From: an uncultured Christensenella sp.
GTDB lineage: Bacteria; Bacillota; Clostridia; Christensenellales; Borkfalkiaceae
Length of the DNA stretch: 64,000 nucleotides
Reading direction: 5' to 3'
Assembly (NCBI GenBank): GCA_910578565.1
Contig: CAJTQF010000001.1
Location: 186,001-250,000, forward strand
This document shows positions 6,030 through 15,190 of this stretch, one piece after another. The notes under the pieces were generated by a model. The model was given only the letters and a program-made list of their open reading frames with translations. It was not told the origin of the DNA and did no database searches. Made by a program: the position numbers and the translations under genes. Position 1 is the first letter of the stretch. Each line of letters begins with the position of its first letter.

Positions 6030-8213
6030 ATGAAAGAATATTCTCTTGAAGAAAAAGCCCGCCTTTTATCGGGCAGGGATATATGGAATACGGCAAAGGT
6101 CTGCGGCGCCGAAAAAATACGCTTTTCCGACGGACCCGCGGGGCTGAGAATGCAGGGCAAAAAGGGCGACCATCTGGGTTTAAACCGTTCTGCGCCGGCA
6201 ACCTGTTTCCCCGCGCATTCCGCGCTTGCCGTAAGCTGGAACAAAGAGCTTGTGTTCAGGGTGGGCGAAAGTATAGGAAAGGAAGCGGCGGTATACGGCG
6301 TTGACGTTCTTCTCGCGCCCGACCTGAATGTAAAAAGCTACCCTTTGAACGGCAGGAATTTCGAGTATTTTTCCGAAGACCCCTACCTGAACGGAATGTT
6401 GGGCGCGGCGTATCTGGACGGAGTTCAGTCAACGGGTGTTGGCGGGTGCGTAAAGCATTTTGCGGCGAATAACCGGGAATTCGGCAGAATGGTTTACGAC
6501 TCGGTCGTAGATGAAAGAACTCTGCGTGAGATTTATCTGACGGCGTTTGAAATTGCCGTAAAGCAAGCTAAGCCCGCGGCGGTAATGACGGCGTACAACA
6601 GGCTCAACGGCGTTTACTGTAACGAAAACGTCCGGTTGCTGGACGGACTTTTGCGCGGCGAATGGGGCTTTGACGGAATTGTGGTGTCCGACTGGGGCGG
6701 CACTCACGACAGGGTCGCCGCAGTAAAGGCGGGCGCGGATTTGGAAATGCCGCGATGCCTGTTTTCAAAGGACGAGATTGTCAAAGCGGTAAAAAGCGGC
6801 GTTTTAAAGGAAGAACAGGTTGACAAATGCGTTGCGCGCATAGCGGGATTGTCACACCGTGAAAAACCCTGTCGCAGGCAGGATATTTCGGGCAATAAAG
6901 ATTTTGTCTCCGAATGCGCCCGCGAGTGCGCGGTGCTTTTGAAAAACGACGGCATTTTGCCGTTGAAACGGGGTTTGAAAATTGCGCTCGTCGGCGGGTT
7001 TGCGAAAAAGCCGTTAATTCAGGGCGGCGGTTCGTCGCGCGTAAATCCCAAAGCCGCGGACAACCTTAAAAACTGTTTAACCGGCGCAAAGTATGCGGCG
7101 GGCGGCGCGAAAGCAGTCAGGCTTGCAAAAAAGTCGGACGCGGTTATATACTGTATGGGGTACCGCGAAGAAGACGCCGAAGGCGCGGACAGGGAAAGCT
7201 ATTCCCTGCCGGAAAAGCAGATTAAGTTGCTTAAAAAACTGCGCGCGGTAAATAAAAACATAGTTGTGGTTTTGTTTTGCGGTTGCGCCGTGGATACCGG
7301 TTGGGATACCGATATTCCAGCCCTGCTTTATGCCGGACTCAACGGTCAGGCAAGCTGTAGGGCGGTTGCCGATATTCTTTCCGGCAATGTAAATCCTTCG
7401 GGAAAACTTGCCGAAACGTTTAAAGAAAATTATGAACGCCCGCCCCAAAACCCTTATCACGTAGTTTACGGCGACGGTTTAAAGGTCGGTTACAGAAATG
7501 GCGGGGGCGTAAAATATCCGTTCGGCTTCGGGCTTTCGTACACCGTATTCGAATACACCAATTTAAGAGTGAACGAAAAAGGCGCGAGTTTCGACGTTAA
7601 AAATACGGGCGCTGTCGCAGGCGCGGAAACCGTGCAGTTGTACGTCCGTTTTCCCGAAAAGGCAAACGCGCCCGCTTTACAGCTCAAAGGCTTTGACAAA
7701 GTGTTTTTAAATGCGGGCGAGAGCAAAAAAGTTTTTATTCCGTTCGACGTATACTCATTCCGCAGTTTCAGCGTGAAAGAAAAAAAATGGGTTGAAGTTT
7801 CGGGCGAATACGAAATTTACATAGGCGCGTCGTCCGCAGATTTGCGGCTCAAAGGCGCGCTATACAGAAAGGGCGACTTTGACTGCGTTCCCGCGCCCGA
7901 TACTCTGTGTCTTATCCCTGAAAGCTATCCCTTGATAAAGGACGGCAAGGGCAGGGTTATCGCAACGCCCGAAACCCCTTTGTGCGAGCTGAAAAACGCC
8001 AAGGGGATTTGGGGCAGGTTTTTTGTCTGGTTCGTACTTGCCGCAGTGAGAAAAAGGCGGACGGTGAGCGGTACAATGGAATATCTGCCTTTAAGAACGC
8101 TTGCCCAGTACGGCGGTTTCGACAGCAGTATTCTGCAGGGCATAATCGAAATTTTCAACGGAAAACTTTTCAAAGGTTTAAAAACTATAATTTCCACCAA
8201 AAAGGATAATTAA
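6030..8213 (+). CDS. Glycoside hydrolase family 3 beta-glucosidase-type enzyme
   Basis: GH3 enzymes remove terminal beta-linked sugars by a retaining mechanism. The nucleophile aspartate is in VVSDWGG at residue 221; KHFAANN (142-148) and the DGPAGLR substrate-loop segment (34-40) match the N-terminal TIM-barrel domain. The alpha/beta sandwich (about 310-470) and the C-terminal fibronectin-III-like domain (about 540-620) follow, with an extra helical tail to 727. No signal peptide is seen, so it should act on imported oligosaccharides in the cytoplasm. There is no clear Shine-Dalgarno site and the promoter lies almost at the start codon. Two bases separate it from an SGNH esterase gene, which suggests joint processing of a substituted glycoside. 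The exact sugar specificity cannot be read from sequence. Confidence 0.9.
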   Translation: MKEYSLEEKARLLSGRDIWNTAKVCGAEKIRFSDGPAGLRMQGKKGDHLGLNRSAPATCFPAHSALAVSWNKELVFRVGESIGKEAAVYGVDVLLAPDLNVKSYPLNGRNFEYFSEDPYLNGMLGAAYLDGVQSTGVGGCVKHFAANNREFGRMVYDSVVDERTLREIYLTAFEIAVKQAKPAAVMTAYNRLNGVYCNENVRLLDGLLRGEWGFDGIVVSDWGGTHDRVAAVKAGADLEMPRCLFSKDEIVKAVKSGVLKEEQVDKCVARIAGLSHREKPCRRQDISGNKDFVSECARECAVLLKNDGILPLKRGLKIALVGGFAKKPLIQGGGSSRVNPKAADNLKNCLTGAKYAAGGAKAVRLAKKSDAVIYCMGYREEDAEGADRESYSLPEKQIKLLKKLRAVNKNIVVVLFCGCAVDTGWDTDIPALLYAGLNGQASCRAVADILSGNVNPSGKLAETFKENYERPPQNPYHVVYGDGLKVGYRNGGGVKYPFGFGLSYTVFEYTNLRVNEKGASFDVKNTGAVAGAETVQLYVRFPEKANAPALQLKGFDKVFLNAGESKKVFIPFDVYSFRSFSVKEKKWVEVSGEYEIYIGASSADLRLKGALYRKGDFDCVPAPDTLCLIPESYPLIKDGKGRVIATPETPLCELKNAKGIWGRFFVWFVLAAVRKRRTVSGTMEYLPLRTLAQYGGFDSSILQGIIEIFNGKLFKGLKTIISTKKDN

Positions 8214-8215
8214 AA

Positions 8216-9358
8216 ATGTCAAAATGGGTAACAGTCTGGGGCAACGCAACTTCGGTTGCCGAACGCCGCCCCGAAACTTATGCGCGGGATATAACTTTGC
8301 GCTATCCCGTAAAATGCGCTTTTGCAGGCGACAGGGTAAGGCTGCATTTTTCGAATTTTTGCGGCGCCGAAGATATATCTTTAACACGGGTTACAATCGC
8401 GCCTGCAATTTCGGACAGGGAGATAAATTTAAAGGACGCGGCTCTCGTGACTTTTTCGGGCAGGGAGAGCGTGACAATAAAGGCGGGGGAAGAACTGTTT
8501 TCCGATGAAATAGATTTCCGCGTAAAACCGCTTGGTAAGGTGTCCGTAAGTATTTATCTTAAAGATTTTACCCTTATGCGTTCGGCTGTGGTTATTACGG
8601 GACCGCTGTCCAAGGGGTTCTATTCGCTGGGCGACTGCACGCTGAAATCGGTTCTGCCGCTTAACGAAACGCGCACTACCGAAACCTATTATTTTCTGAC
8701 GGGTTTAGACCTTCTGACGGACGATAAAAACAGGTGCGTTATCTGTTACGGGGACTCTATTACTTCGCAAAGCTGGCCCGACTATCTTGCCGGATTGTGC
8801 ATGGACGACCCTTACAACAAAACGGCGGTAGTAAGGCGCGCGGCAAGCGGAACGCGCGTGTTAAGGCAGTACAGCTGTATTACGTACGAAAGCTACGGGT
8901 TGAGCGGCAAAAACCGCTTCGCGCGTGAAATTTCAACGGTGAGCGGCGCGGATACCGTAATAATCCAGCAGGGCATAAACGATATTATCCACCCCGTCGG
9001 CACGGACGTAAATCCTTTCAGACCCATGTCTGATCTGCCTTCCGCGGACGAACTGAAAGACGGTCTGAAATATTATTTTAATATTGCAAAAGAACACGGT
9101 CTAAAAGTTATTACCGGTACTCTTTTGCCGATTAAAGGCTGGCGCACTTACGCGCCTTTCAGGGAAGAGCTGAAAAATAACATAAACGTCTGGCTCAGAA
9201 ACTGCGGTTACGACTGTATCGATTTCGACGGCGCGGTGCGCTCCGGAAAAGACCCCGCGGCATTTGACGAAGGGTGCGACAGCGGCGACTGCCTGCATCC
9301 TTCCGAAGAAGGTTATAAGAGAATGGCGCGGCTGGCTTTCGCGGAGCTTAATAAATGA
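8216..9358 (+). CDS. SGNH/GDSL-family esterase, carbohydrate-deacetylase-like
   Basis: The C-terminal half is an SGNH hydrolase: block I YGDSITS with nucleophile Ser181, block III GINDI around 254-258, and block V DCLHPS with Asp358 and His361. The first 165 residues form a beta-rich domain like those preceding the catalytic domain in carbohydrate esterases. It has no signal peptide and is therefore probably cytoplasmic. The gene starts two bases after the GH3 glucosidase and ends in a 4-bp overlap with the next gene, so it is translationally linked to both. Removal of acetyl or other acyl groups from sugars taken up by the cell is the natural inference; the substrate is unknown. Confidence 0.85.
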   Translation: MSKWVTVWGNATSVAERRPETYARDITLRYPVKCAFAGDRVRLHFSNFCGAEDISLTRVTIAPAISDREINLKDAALVTFSGRESVTIKAGEELFSDEIDFRVKPLGKVSVSIYLKDFTLMRSAVVITGPLSKGFYSLGDCTLKSVLPLNETRTTETYYFLTGLDLLTDDKNRCVICYGDSITSQSWPDYLAGLCMDDPYNKTAVVRRAASGTRVLRQYSCITYESYGLSGKNRFAREISTVSGADTVIIQQGINDIIHPVGTDVNPFRPMSDLPSADELKDGLKYYFNIAKEHGLKVITGTLLPIKGWRTYAPFREELKNNINVWLRNCGYDCIDFDGAVRSGKDPAAFDEGCDSGDCLHPSEEGYKRMARLAFAELNK

Positions 9359-10350
9359 AAGCGGCAATTTACGGAGCGGGCGCAATGGGTACCGTGTTGG
9401 GCGCGTTTATCTGCGCGGCAGGTAAACAGGTAGATTTAATCAGCCGCAACCGCGCGCACATCGCCGCGCTGAACGAAAAAGGCGCGGAAGTTTTCGGCGG
9501 CGCGAATTTCCGTGTAAAAGTAAACGCTCTTACGCCCGACGCGGTTTGCAGGAAGTACGGCGTGATTTTTCTTATGACCAAGCAGGGCGGGCAGGATTTA
9601 AGTTTTTTGAACGGTATGCTTGAAGAGAACGGAGTTGTGTGCACGTTGCAAAACGGACTTCCCGAAGGCGCGGTGATTGAAGCGGTCGGAGCAGACAGGT
9701 GTCTTGGCTGCGCGGTGAGCTGGGGCGCGACGTTTGCGGGGAACGGCAGGGCGGAGCTTACTTCAAACCGCAATAAAATGACATTTGCGCTCGGCTCGCC
9801 GGTCGGGAAAAATCCAAAAACCGCAATTGTGCGCGAATATCTTTCCTGCGCAGGCAAAGTGACTGTGACCGATAATCTTAACGGGGCGCGTTGGGCAAAA
9901 CTTTCGCTCAACTGCGCGTTTTCGGGGCTTTCCGCCGTTTGCGGTATGACTTTCGGCGATGTTGGTAAAAATAAAATTACCCGCATATTGGCGTTGGAAC
10001 TTATGAACGAAGCGTTTGCCGCAGCAAAAAAATCGGGCGTAAAATTTGAAAAAATTCAGGGACACTGCGTTGACAGACTGTTTTCGTACGGAAACGGGTT
10101 TAAAAAGAGAATCGCTTTGGCTCTTTTGCCTTTTGCAATGCGCAACCATAAAAAACTTATTTCCGGAATGTACTTCGATTTATCCGCAAAAAAGCCTTGC
10201 GAGATAAATTATATAAACGGCGCTGTTTCGGCTGCGGCTGAAAAAGCGGGAACGCCTTCGCCGTTAAACGACAAAATATGTCGGATAGCGCGCGAAATTG
10301 AAACGGGCGACAGACGGATTTGCTTTGAAAACGTATTTCTGTTGCGTTAA
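9355..10350 (+). CDS. Ketopantoate reductase (ApbA/PanE) family oxidoreductase
   Basis: The N-terminal Rossmann fold begins with IYGAGAMGTVLGAF (GxGxxG at residues 7-12). TKQGGQD corresponds to the family lysine segment near residue 75, and the C-terminal helical domain includes a GARWAKLSLNCAFSGL segment of the type that carries the conserved Lys and Asn. PanE reduces 2-dehydropantoate to pantoate with NADPH for coenzyme A synthesis, but many paralogues act on other 2-keto or 3-hydroxy acids. The ATG overlaps the stop of the esterase gene (ATGA), so the protein belongs to the GH3-SGNH operon rather than to a pantothenate operon. A paralogue acting on a sugar-derived acid is therefore possible. 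Confidence 0.75.
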   Translation: MKAAIYGAGAMGTVLGAFICAAGKQVDLISRNRAHIAALNEKGAEVFGGANFRVKVNALTPDAVCRKYGVIFLMTKQGGQDLSFLNGMLEENGVVCTLQNGLPEGAVIEAVGADRCLGCAVSWGATFAGNGRAELTSNRNKMTFALGSPVGKNPKTAIVREYLSCAGKVTVTDNLNGARWAKLSLNCAFSGLSAVCGMTFGDVGKNKITRILALELMNEAFAAAKKSGVKFEKIQGHCVDRLFSYGNGFKKRIALALLPFAMRNHKKLISGMYFDLSAKKPCEINYINGAVSAAAEKAGTPSPLNDKICRIAREIETGDRRICFENVFLLR

Positions 10351-10373
10351 AATTGGTAAAATTTGCTTTTTTC

Positions 10374-10402
10374 TTGCAAAAATTTACAGTCCGTGGTATA
10401 AT
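10374..10402 (+). promoter_or_regulatory. Promoter of the alpha/beta hydrolase gene
   Basis: TTGCAA (10374-10379), 17-base spacer, TATAAT (10397-10402). Confidence 0.7.
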
Positions 10403-10445
10403 AAACTCAATTTTTAAAGCAATATATTAAAAGGATATATAATCT

Positions 10446-11369
10446 ATGGAAAATATTTATTACCCGTCCCACGACGGCGTTACGACCATTCACGCGTGTC
10501 TTTGGTTACCGGAAGGCGAGATAAAGGGCGTGGTGCAGATAATTCACGGAATGGCGGAGTATGCCGAAAGGTACGCACCTTTTGCAGAGTACCTGACCGG
10601 AAACGGATTTGCTGTCTGCGCCGAAGACCATCTGGGTCACGGACAGTCTGTAAAAAACGCGGGCGATCTGGGATATTTCAATAAAAGGCGCGACCCCAAC
10701 ATAGTTATACAGGATATACGCGCTTTGCAGCTCGCAGTAAAAAAACAGGCGGGCAACGTGCCTTATTTTATATTGGGTCACAGTATGGGTTCGTTTTTCT
10801 GCCGTAAATATATTTCGCAGTACGGCGGCGATTTCAGCGGCGCAATAATTATGGGTAGCGGTTTCAAGAGTATGGCTACCTTAAACGGGGCTTTGTTTTT
10901 CGTGGGGCTTAACGCAATGTTCTGCGGCTGGCGGAACAGAAGCAAGTTTATTAAAAAGCTGGCTTTCGGAAGTTACAACAAGAAATTTGCACCGTCGCGT
11001 ACAGAAAACGACTGGCTTTCCGAAAACAGCGAAAACGTGGACAAGTACGAGTCTGACGCGCTTTGCGGATTCGATTTTACAAACAACGGTTACAGCGTGC
11101 TGTTCCGCATTATAAAACAGGCTTGCTCTCGCGAAGCGGTTAACGCCGTTCCCAAAAACCTGCCCATACTTTTTGTCGCGGGCGCAAACGACCCCGTGGG
11201 CGACTACGGCAAGGGCGTTCAGAAGGCTTACGACAAATTCAAAAAAGCAGGCGTTGAAGACGTGGACATTACGCTGTACGCAAACGGCAGACACGAAATT
11301 CTTAACGACAATTGCAGCGACAGGGTAAAGGAAGACGTGCTTGCCTTTATCACCGCGCATATGAACTGA
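10446..11369 (+). CDS. Alpha/beta hydrolase, monoacylglycerol lipase / lysophospholipase-like
   Basis: The fold and motifs are those of the serine aminopeptidase S33 / monoacylglycerol lipase group. HGMAEYAERY (34-43) gives the oxyanion-hole region, DHLGHGQS (61-68) is typical of this group, and GHSMGS carries nucleophile Ser113. The acid is probably in GANDPVGDYGKG, and the histidine in GRHEIL near the end. There is no signal peptide. It has its own promoter and AAGGATAT as a possible ribosome site. The substrate is likely a monoacyl lipid or other small ester, which I infer from family membership only. Confidence 0.85.
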   Translation: MENIYYPSHDGVTTIHACLWLPEGEIKGVVQIIHGMAEYAERYAPFAEYLTGNGFAVCAEDHLGHGQSVKNAGDLGYFNKRRDPNIVIQDIRALQLAVKKQAGNVPYFILGHSMGSFFCRKYISQYGGDFSGAIIMGSGFKSMATLNGALFFVGLNAMFCGWRNRSKFIKKLAFGSYNKKFAPSRTENDWLSENSENVDKYESDALCGFDFTNNGYSVLFRIIKQACSREAVNAVPKNLPILFVAGANDPVGDYGKGVQKAYDKFKKAGVEDVDITLYANGRHEILNDNCSDRVKEDVLAFITAHMN

Positions 11370-11392
11370 AACGCAATTTTAATTTAATTCAT

Positions 11393-12139
11393 ATGATAGA
11401 AAGTTGGGACGTTCAGATTCCTGCGTTTGACAAGGATAAAAAGCGTAAAGCATACGTTTACCTGCCCGCAGGCTATGAAAACGGCGGACGTTTTCCCGTA
11501 ATGTATATGTTTGACGGTCACAACCTTTTTTCCGACGGCGAGGCGACTTACGGAAAAAGCTGGGGGCTTTCGCAATACCTTGACGGCAATAAAACCCCGC
11601 TTATAATAGCGGCTGTAGAGTGCAACCACAGCGGCAATGAAAGGCTTTCGGAGTATTCTCCCGTAAATTTTGAGCGCGGCGGCGAAAAAATAATAGGCAG
11701 GGGCAAAAAATATATGGACTGGCTTGTAAAAACTTTCAAGCCGTACATAGACGCAAATTACAATACTATGCCCGACCGTAAAAACACAGCCGTAGGCGGA
11801 AGTTCGATGGGCGGGCTTATGACGCTTTACGCCCTTTCGGTATATTCGAAATATTTTTCGCGCGGCGCGGCTCTTTCGCCCAGTCTCTGGGTTTACGGCG
11901 GCGTGCCGGACTTCGTAAAAAATGCGAAATACAAAGCGGATACGCGACTGTATATGGATTACGGAAGTAAAGAGTTTAAAAACAACAGCAGCAGGATAGC
12001 GTTTTTTTCGGAGACGGTTTCGGCATTAATTCAGAAACACGTTTGCCTGACTTCGCGCATTGTTCCCGGGGGCACGCATTCGGAAGCAAGCTGGGAAAAA
12101 CAGATACCGTATTTTATAAACGTGTTGTTCGGCGACTGA
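11393..12139 (+). CDS. Putative esterase (Fes/IroE-like, DUF/esterase D family) hydrolase
   Basis: A 248-aa alpha/beta hydrolase of the 'putative esterase' family. The nucleophile elbow GGSSMGG places Ser138, MYMFDGHNLF (37-46) is the usual second-strand segment, and GGTHSEASWEKQI near the C-terminus carries the catalytic histidine. I start at ATG 11393; an in-frame upstream start at 11312 would overlap the previous hydrolase gene by about 60 bases and adds sequence unlike the family. There is no clear ribosome site. It follows another hydrolase by 23 bases and precedes an ATP-grasp gene, so the three may share a transcript. The substrate cannot be assigned. Confidence 0.83.
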   Translation: MIESWDVQIPAFDKDKKRKAYVYLPAGYENGGRFPVMYMFDGHNLFSDGEATYGKSWGLSQYLDGNKTPLIIAAVECNHSGNERLSEYSPVNFERGGEKIIGRGKKYMDWLVKTFKPYIDANYNTMPDRKNTAVGGSSMGGLMTLYALSVYSKYFSRGAALSPSLWVYGGVPDFVKNAKYKADTRLYMDYGSKEFKNNSSRIAFFSETVSALIQKHVCLTSRIVPGGTHSEASWEKQIPYFINVLFGD

Positions 12140-12179
12140 CCTTACGTTAAATTATATATTTCATAAAGGAGGCTAATTT

Positions 12180-13367
12180 ATGAAAAATTTTATATTTATT
12201 TCACCCGACTTTCCCACAAATTACTGGAAGTTCTGCCGCGAGCTTAAAAATTGCGGTTTCAACGTACTTACGGTGGGAGACTGTCCGTGGGACCAACTTT
12301 CGGAAAACGTAAAGCAAAACGTAAACGAATACTACTGGGTACATAATCTTGAAAACTACGACGAAGTGTACCGCGCGGTTGCTTTCTTCATTTTCAAGTA
12401 CGGCAAAATAGATTTTCTCGAAAGCAATAACGAATACTGGCTTGAACACGACGCGGCGTTAAGGTCGGCTTTCGGTATAACCACAGGCTTCAAAAACAGC
12501 GACGTAAAGAAGATAAGATACAAGTCTAAGATGAAAAAGTACTTCCAGAAAGCGGGCGTGAAAGCGGCAAAGTACTGCATTGTAAAGACGCTTAAAAATT
12601 GCCTTAAACTTATAGACGAAGTGGGCTATCCCGTAATAGTAAAGCCCGACAACGGAATAGGCGCTTCGGCAACCTACAAAATTTGCAACGAACAGGAACT
12701 TCTGAATTTCCTTGAAACCAAGCCCGACGTTCCCTATATTATGGAAGAGTACATTGAAGCGGAAGTAAATTCTTACGACGCAATTGTGGACGGCAAGGGC
12801 AATCCCGTATTCGAAACGGGCAACGTTACGCCCCATTCGCTCATGGATATCGTAAACGAAAACGGCAACTGCGTATATTACATAGTCAACGACCTTGCGC
12901 CCGACATTGCGGACGCGGGCAGACGCACTGTCAAGGCGTTCGGCGTTAAAAACAGGTTTATCCACTTTGAATATTTCCGCCTTACCCGCGACCAGCGCAT
13001 AGGCAAAAAGGGCGAAATCGTAGCCTTGGAAGTGAATATGCGCCCCGCAGGCGGATTTACCCCCGATATGATGAACTATGCGTGCAGTACGGACGTGTAT
13101 AAAATCTGGGCGGACGTGCTTGCGAACGGCAAAACCGACCTTTCTACGGGCGACAAATTTTACTGCGCGTATGCAGGCAGGCGCGACGGCAAAAACTTTG
13201 CGCTCACGGACGACGACGTTAAGGCAAAATACGCCGACAATATAACTATGGTAGAGAGAATACCCGAAGTTCTGAGCGGAACGATGGCGGATACGATGTT
13301 CGTAGCAAAATTTAAAACCAAATCCGAACTGGATAATTTCTACAAAGAAATTTTAAAAACCAATTAA
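12180..13367 (+). CDS. ATP-grasp carboxylate-amine ligase family protein
   Basis: The 395-aa protein has an N-terminal pre-ATP-grasp alpha/beta domain (1-110) and an ATP-grasp core. The core shows YPVIVKPDNGIGASAT (nucleotide lysine and glycine loop, about 154-169), YIMEEYIEAEVNS (about 183-195) and VALEVNMRPAGGF, the metal-binding Glu/Asn segment. ATP-grasp ligases couple a carboxylate, through an acyl phosphate, to an amine or similar nucleophile. AAAGGAGG just upstream is one of the strongest ribosome sites in the window. It follows two hydrolase genes and ends at a strong terminator. Amino-acid or dipeptide ligation is possible, but the substrate is unknown. Confidence 0.82.
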   Translation: MKNFIFISPDFPTNYWKFCRELKNCGFNVLTVGDCPWDQLSENVKQNVNEYYWVHNLENYDEVYRAVAFFIFKYGKIDFLESNNEYWLEHDAALRSAFGITTGFKNSDVKKIRYKSKMKKYFQKAGVKAAKYCIVKTLKNCLKLIDEVGYPVIVKPDNGIGASATYKICNEQELLNFLETKPDVPYIMEEYIEAEVNSYDAIVDGKGNPVFETGNVTPHSLMDIVNENGNCVYYIVNDLAPDIADAGRRTVKAFGVKNRFIHFEYFRLTRDQRIGKKGEIVALEVNMRPAGGFTPDMMNYACSTDVYKIWADVLANGKTDLSTGDKFYCAYAGRRDGKNFALTDDDVKAKYADNITMVERIPEVLSGTMADTMFVAKFKTKSELDNFYKEILKTN

Positions 13368-13372
13368 TTTCA

Positions 13373-13402
13373 AAAGCCCCCTGTGTCAGGGGGCTTTAAA
13401 TT
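13373..13402 (+). terminator. Intrinsic terminator after the ATP-grasp gene
   Basis: AAAGCCCCCTG (13373-13383) and CAGGGGGCTTT (13387-13397) form an 11-bp stem with a 3-base loop. Confidence 0.88.
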
Positions 13403-13473
13403 TTATCTGAAAAACGTTCTAAACGGGCGCGCCGCGCAATAAGTTATTATACATAGTTTTTGCGGAGGCGGAT

Positions 13474-14949
13474 ATGCTTGAATACAACGTTTACGAGGAC
13501 ATAGCCAAAAGGAGCGGCGGAGATATATATATAGGGGTAGTGGGACCCGTAAGAACGGGAAAATCGACGCTGATTAAAAAATTTATGACCGAACTGGTCA
13601 TTCCAAACGTCACGGACCCCAATTTGAAGAGCGTAATGACGGACGAACTGCCGCAGTCGGCTTCGGGCAGGACGGTTATGACTACCGAGCCAAAGTTCGT
13701 ACCCGCAAGCGCTGCGGAAGTGCGGCTTGAAAACGCGACCGCAAACGTAAGGCTTATAGACTGCGTGGGATTTGTGGCACAAGGCGCTTCGGGCTTTGAA
13801 GAAGACGGTAAACCCCGCCTTGTCAACACCCCGTGGAGCGACAGCGCCCTGCCCTTTGCCGAAGCAGCCGCGCTCGGCACCGAAAAGGTCATAAGCGAAC
13901 ATTCCACAATAGGAATTCTTGTCACTACCGACGGCAGTATCGCGGATATTGCGCGGGAAGGATATATTGAAGCGGAAGAGCGCACTGTCAAACGCCTTAA
14001 AAGCATTGGCAAACCCTTTGTCATAGTTTTGAACTGCGTAGACCCCGGAACGGGAGAAGCGCGCCAGCTGAAAGGCGAACTTGAAGCAAAGTACGGCACA
14101 ACGGTAATTGCAACCAACTGCGAAAGACTTGACGCGGACGGACTTCTGAATATTTTAAAGGCGGTTCTGTTCGAGTTCCCCGTCACTTCGTTTGACGTGA
14201 ATATTCCCGAGTGGATGAGATTTTTGCCGCCCGACTCTTCCGCGGTGTGTGAACTCCTGGAAAGAGTGCGCAATTTAGCCCCCAAAATTTCCAGAATGAA
14301 GGACTGCTCTGTTCTGGACGAAATGACGGCGGACTGCGGTTACTGGAAGGGCGAGACGAATATTTCGCTGAACCTTTCCGACGGCAGGGCTGAAATTACG
14401 GCTTACGCCAAGGACGGAATTTTCTTCAGTATGCTGTCCGAAATAGCGGGCGACGATATTGCGGACGAATGTACGCTTATGCGCTACGTCCGCGGAACGG
14501 CGGAAGCAAAGCGCAGTTACGACAAAATAAAGGACGCTTTCGAGTGCGCAAAAATCAACGGCTACGGCATAGTCCAGCCCGACGATTCGGATATGAGTCT
14601 CGAACAGCCCAAAATGGTACGTCAGGGCGGCAGCGTTGGCATTAAACTGCGCGCCACCGCGCCCAGCTATCACATAGTAAAAATTGACGTGTCGGGCGAA
14701 GTAAGTCCCATTATGGGCAGCGCCGCGCAGAGCGAAGGCATTGTTCAGGGAATGATGAACGGCTTTGAAAACAACCCCGAAGGAATGTGGGACACAAACG
14801 TTTTCGGCAAGTCGTTGCGCGGAATGGTAAAGGAAGGGCTTGCGGGCAAGGTCTGCGGAATGCAGGACGTTACGAAGACCAAGATGCGCCGCGCAATTAC
14901 CAGAATCGTGAACGAAGGCAAGGGCGGAGTTATCTGCATAATTCTTTAA
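13474..14949 (+). CDS. spoIVA: Stage IV sporulation protein A, spore-coat base ATPase
   Basis: SpoIVA is the ATPase that polymerises on the forespore surface to form the base of the coat. The N-terminal P-loop GPVRTGKST lies at residues 24-32, followed by the characteristic sequences RTVMTTEPKFVP and LIDCVGF. The C-terminal end GGVICIIL is the short hydrophobic tail used for localisation through SpoVM. The length of 491 aa is normal. GGAGG lies a few bases before the ATG. Expression in the mother cell by sigma-E is expected from the family, but I could not place a convincing sigma-E promoter. Together with spoIIE at 38754 this marks the organism as a spore former or a recent descendant of one. 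Confidence 0.96.
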   Translation: MLEYNVYEDIAKRSGGDIYIGVVGPVRTGKSTLIKKFMTELVIPNVTDPNLKSVMTDELPQSASGRTVMTTEPKFVPASAAEVRLENATANVRLIDCVGFVAQGASGFEEDGKPRLVNTPWSDSALPFAEAAALGTEKVISEHSTIGILVTTDGSIADIAREGYIEAEERTVKRLKSIGKPFVIVLNCVDPGTGEARQLKGELEAKYGTTVIATNCERLDADGLLNILKAVLFEFPVTSFDVNIPEWMRFLPPDSSAVCELLERVRNLAPKISRMKDCSVLDEMTADCGYWKGETNISLNLSDGRAEITAYAKDGIFFSMLSEIAGDDIADECTLMRYVRGTAEAKRSYDKIKDAFECAKINGYGIVQPDDSDMSLEQPKMVRQGGSVGIKLRATAPSYHIVKIDVSGEVSPIMGSAAQSEGIVQGMMNGFENNPEGMWDTNVFGKSLRGMVKEGLAGKVCGMQDVTKTKMRRAITRIVNEGKGGVICIIL

Positions 14950-15106
14950 ATTAACATAATTTAACAGCTTCGCGGGTTACCGTAGTTCCGATTGGGAATT
15001 TTATGTAAGCCGCAGTCAAAAGAGAAAAAGGCGCGGCGTAAATGGAACTTCCCGCAGGGAATTAAAAAAACCAAATATTTTATTGATACGCTTTCAGATT
15101 ATGAAA

Positions 15107-15187
15107 AAAGCACTCGAATATTTTATTCGAGCGCTTTCAGCTAAACTTCGATTTAGCGGAAAAAGCCGAGAGCAAATCTCGGCTTTT
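15107..15187. terminator. Cluster of three hairpins, bidirectional terminator
   Basis: The 241-base gap after spoIVA has no gene. It holds hairpins at 15107-15137 (AAAGCACTCGAATA against TATTCGAGCGCTTT), 15140-15157 (GCTAAA/TTTAGC) and 15160-15187 (AAAAGCCGAGA/TCTCGGCTTTT, ending in T on both strands). The last can terminate both spoIVA and the convergent radical SAM gene. An imperfect copy of part of the first hairpin's flank lies at about 15073-15096. Confidence 0.75.
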
Positions 15188-15190
15188 TTG

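Noticed and set aside
13491..14285. 264-codon open frame antisense to spoIVA
   Set aside because: It lies wholly opposite a well conserved gene, has no ribosome site and an unfamiliar Ser/Pro-rich composition caused by codon bias of the real strand.
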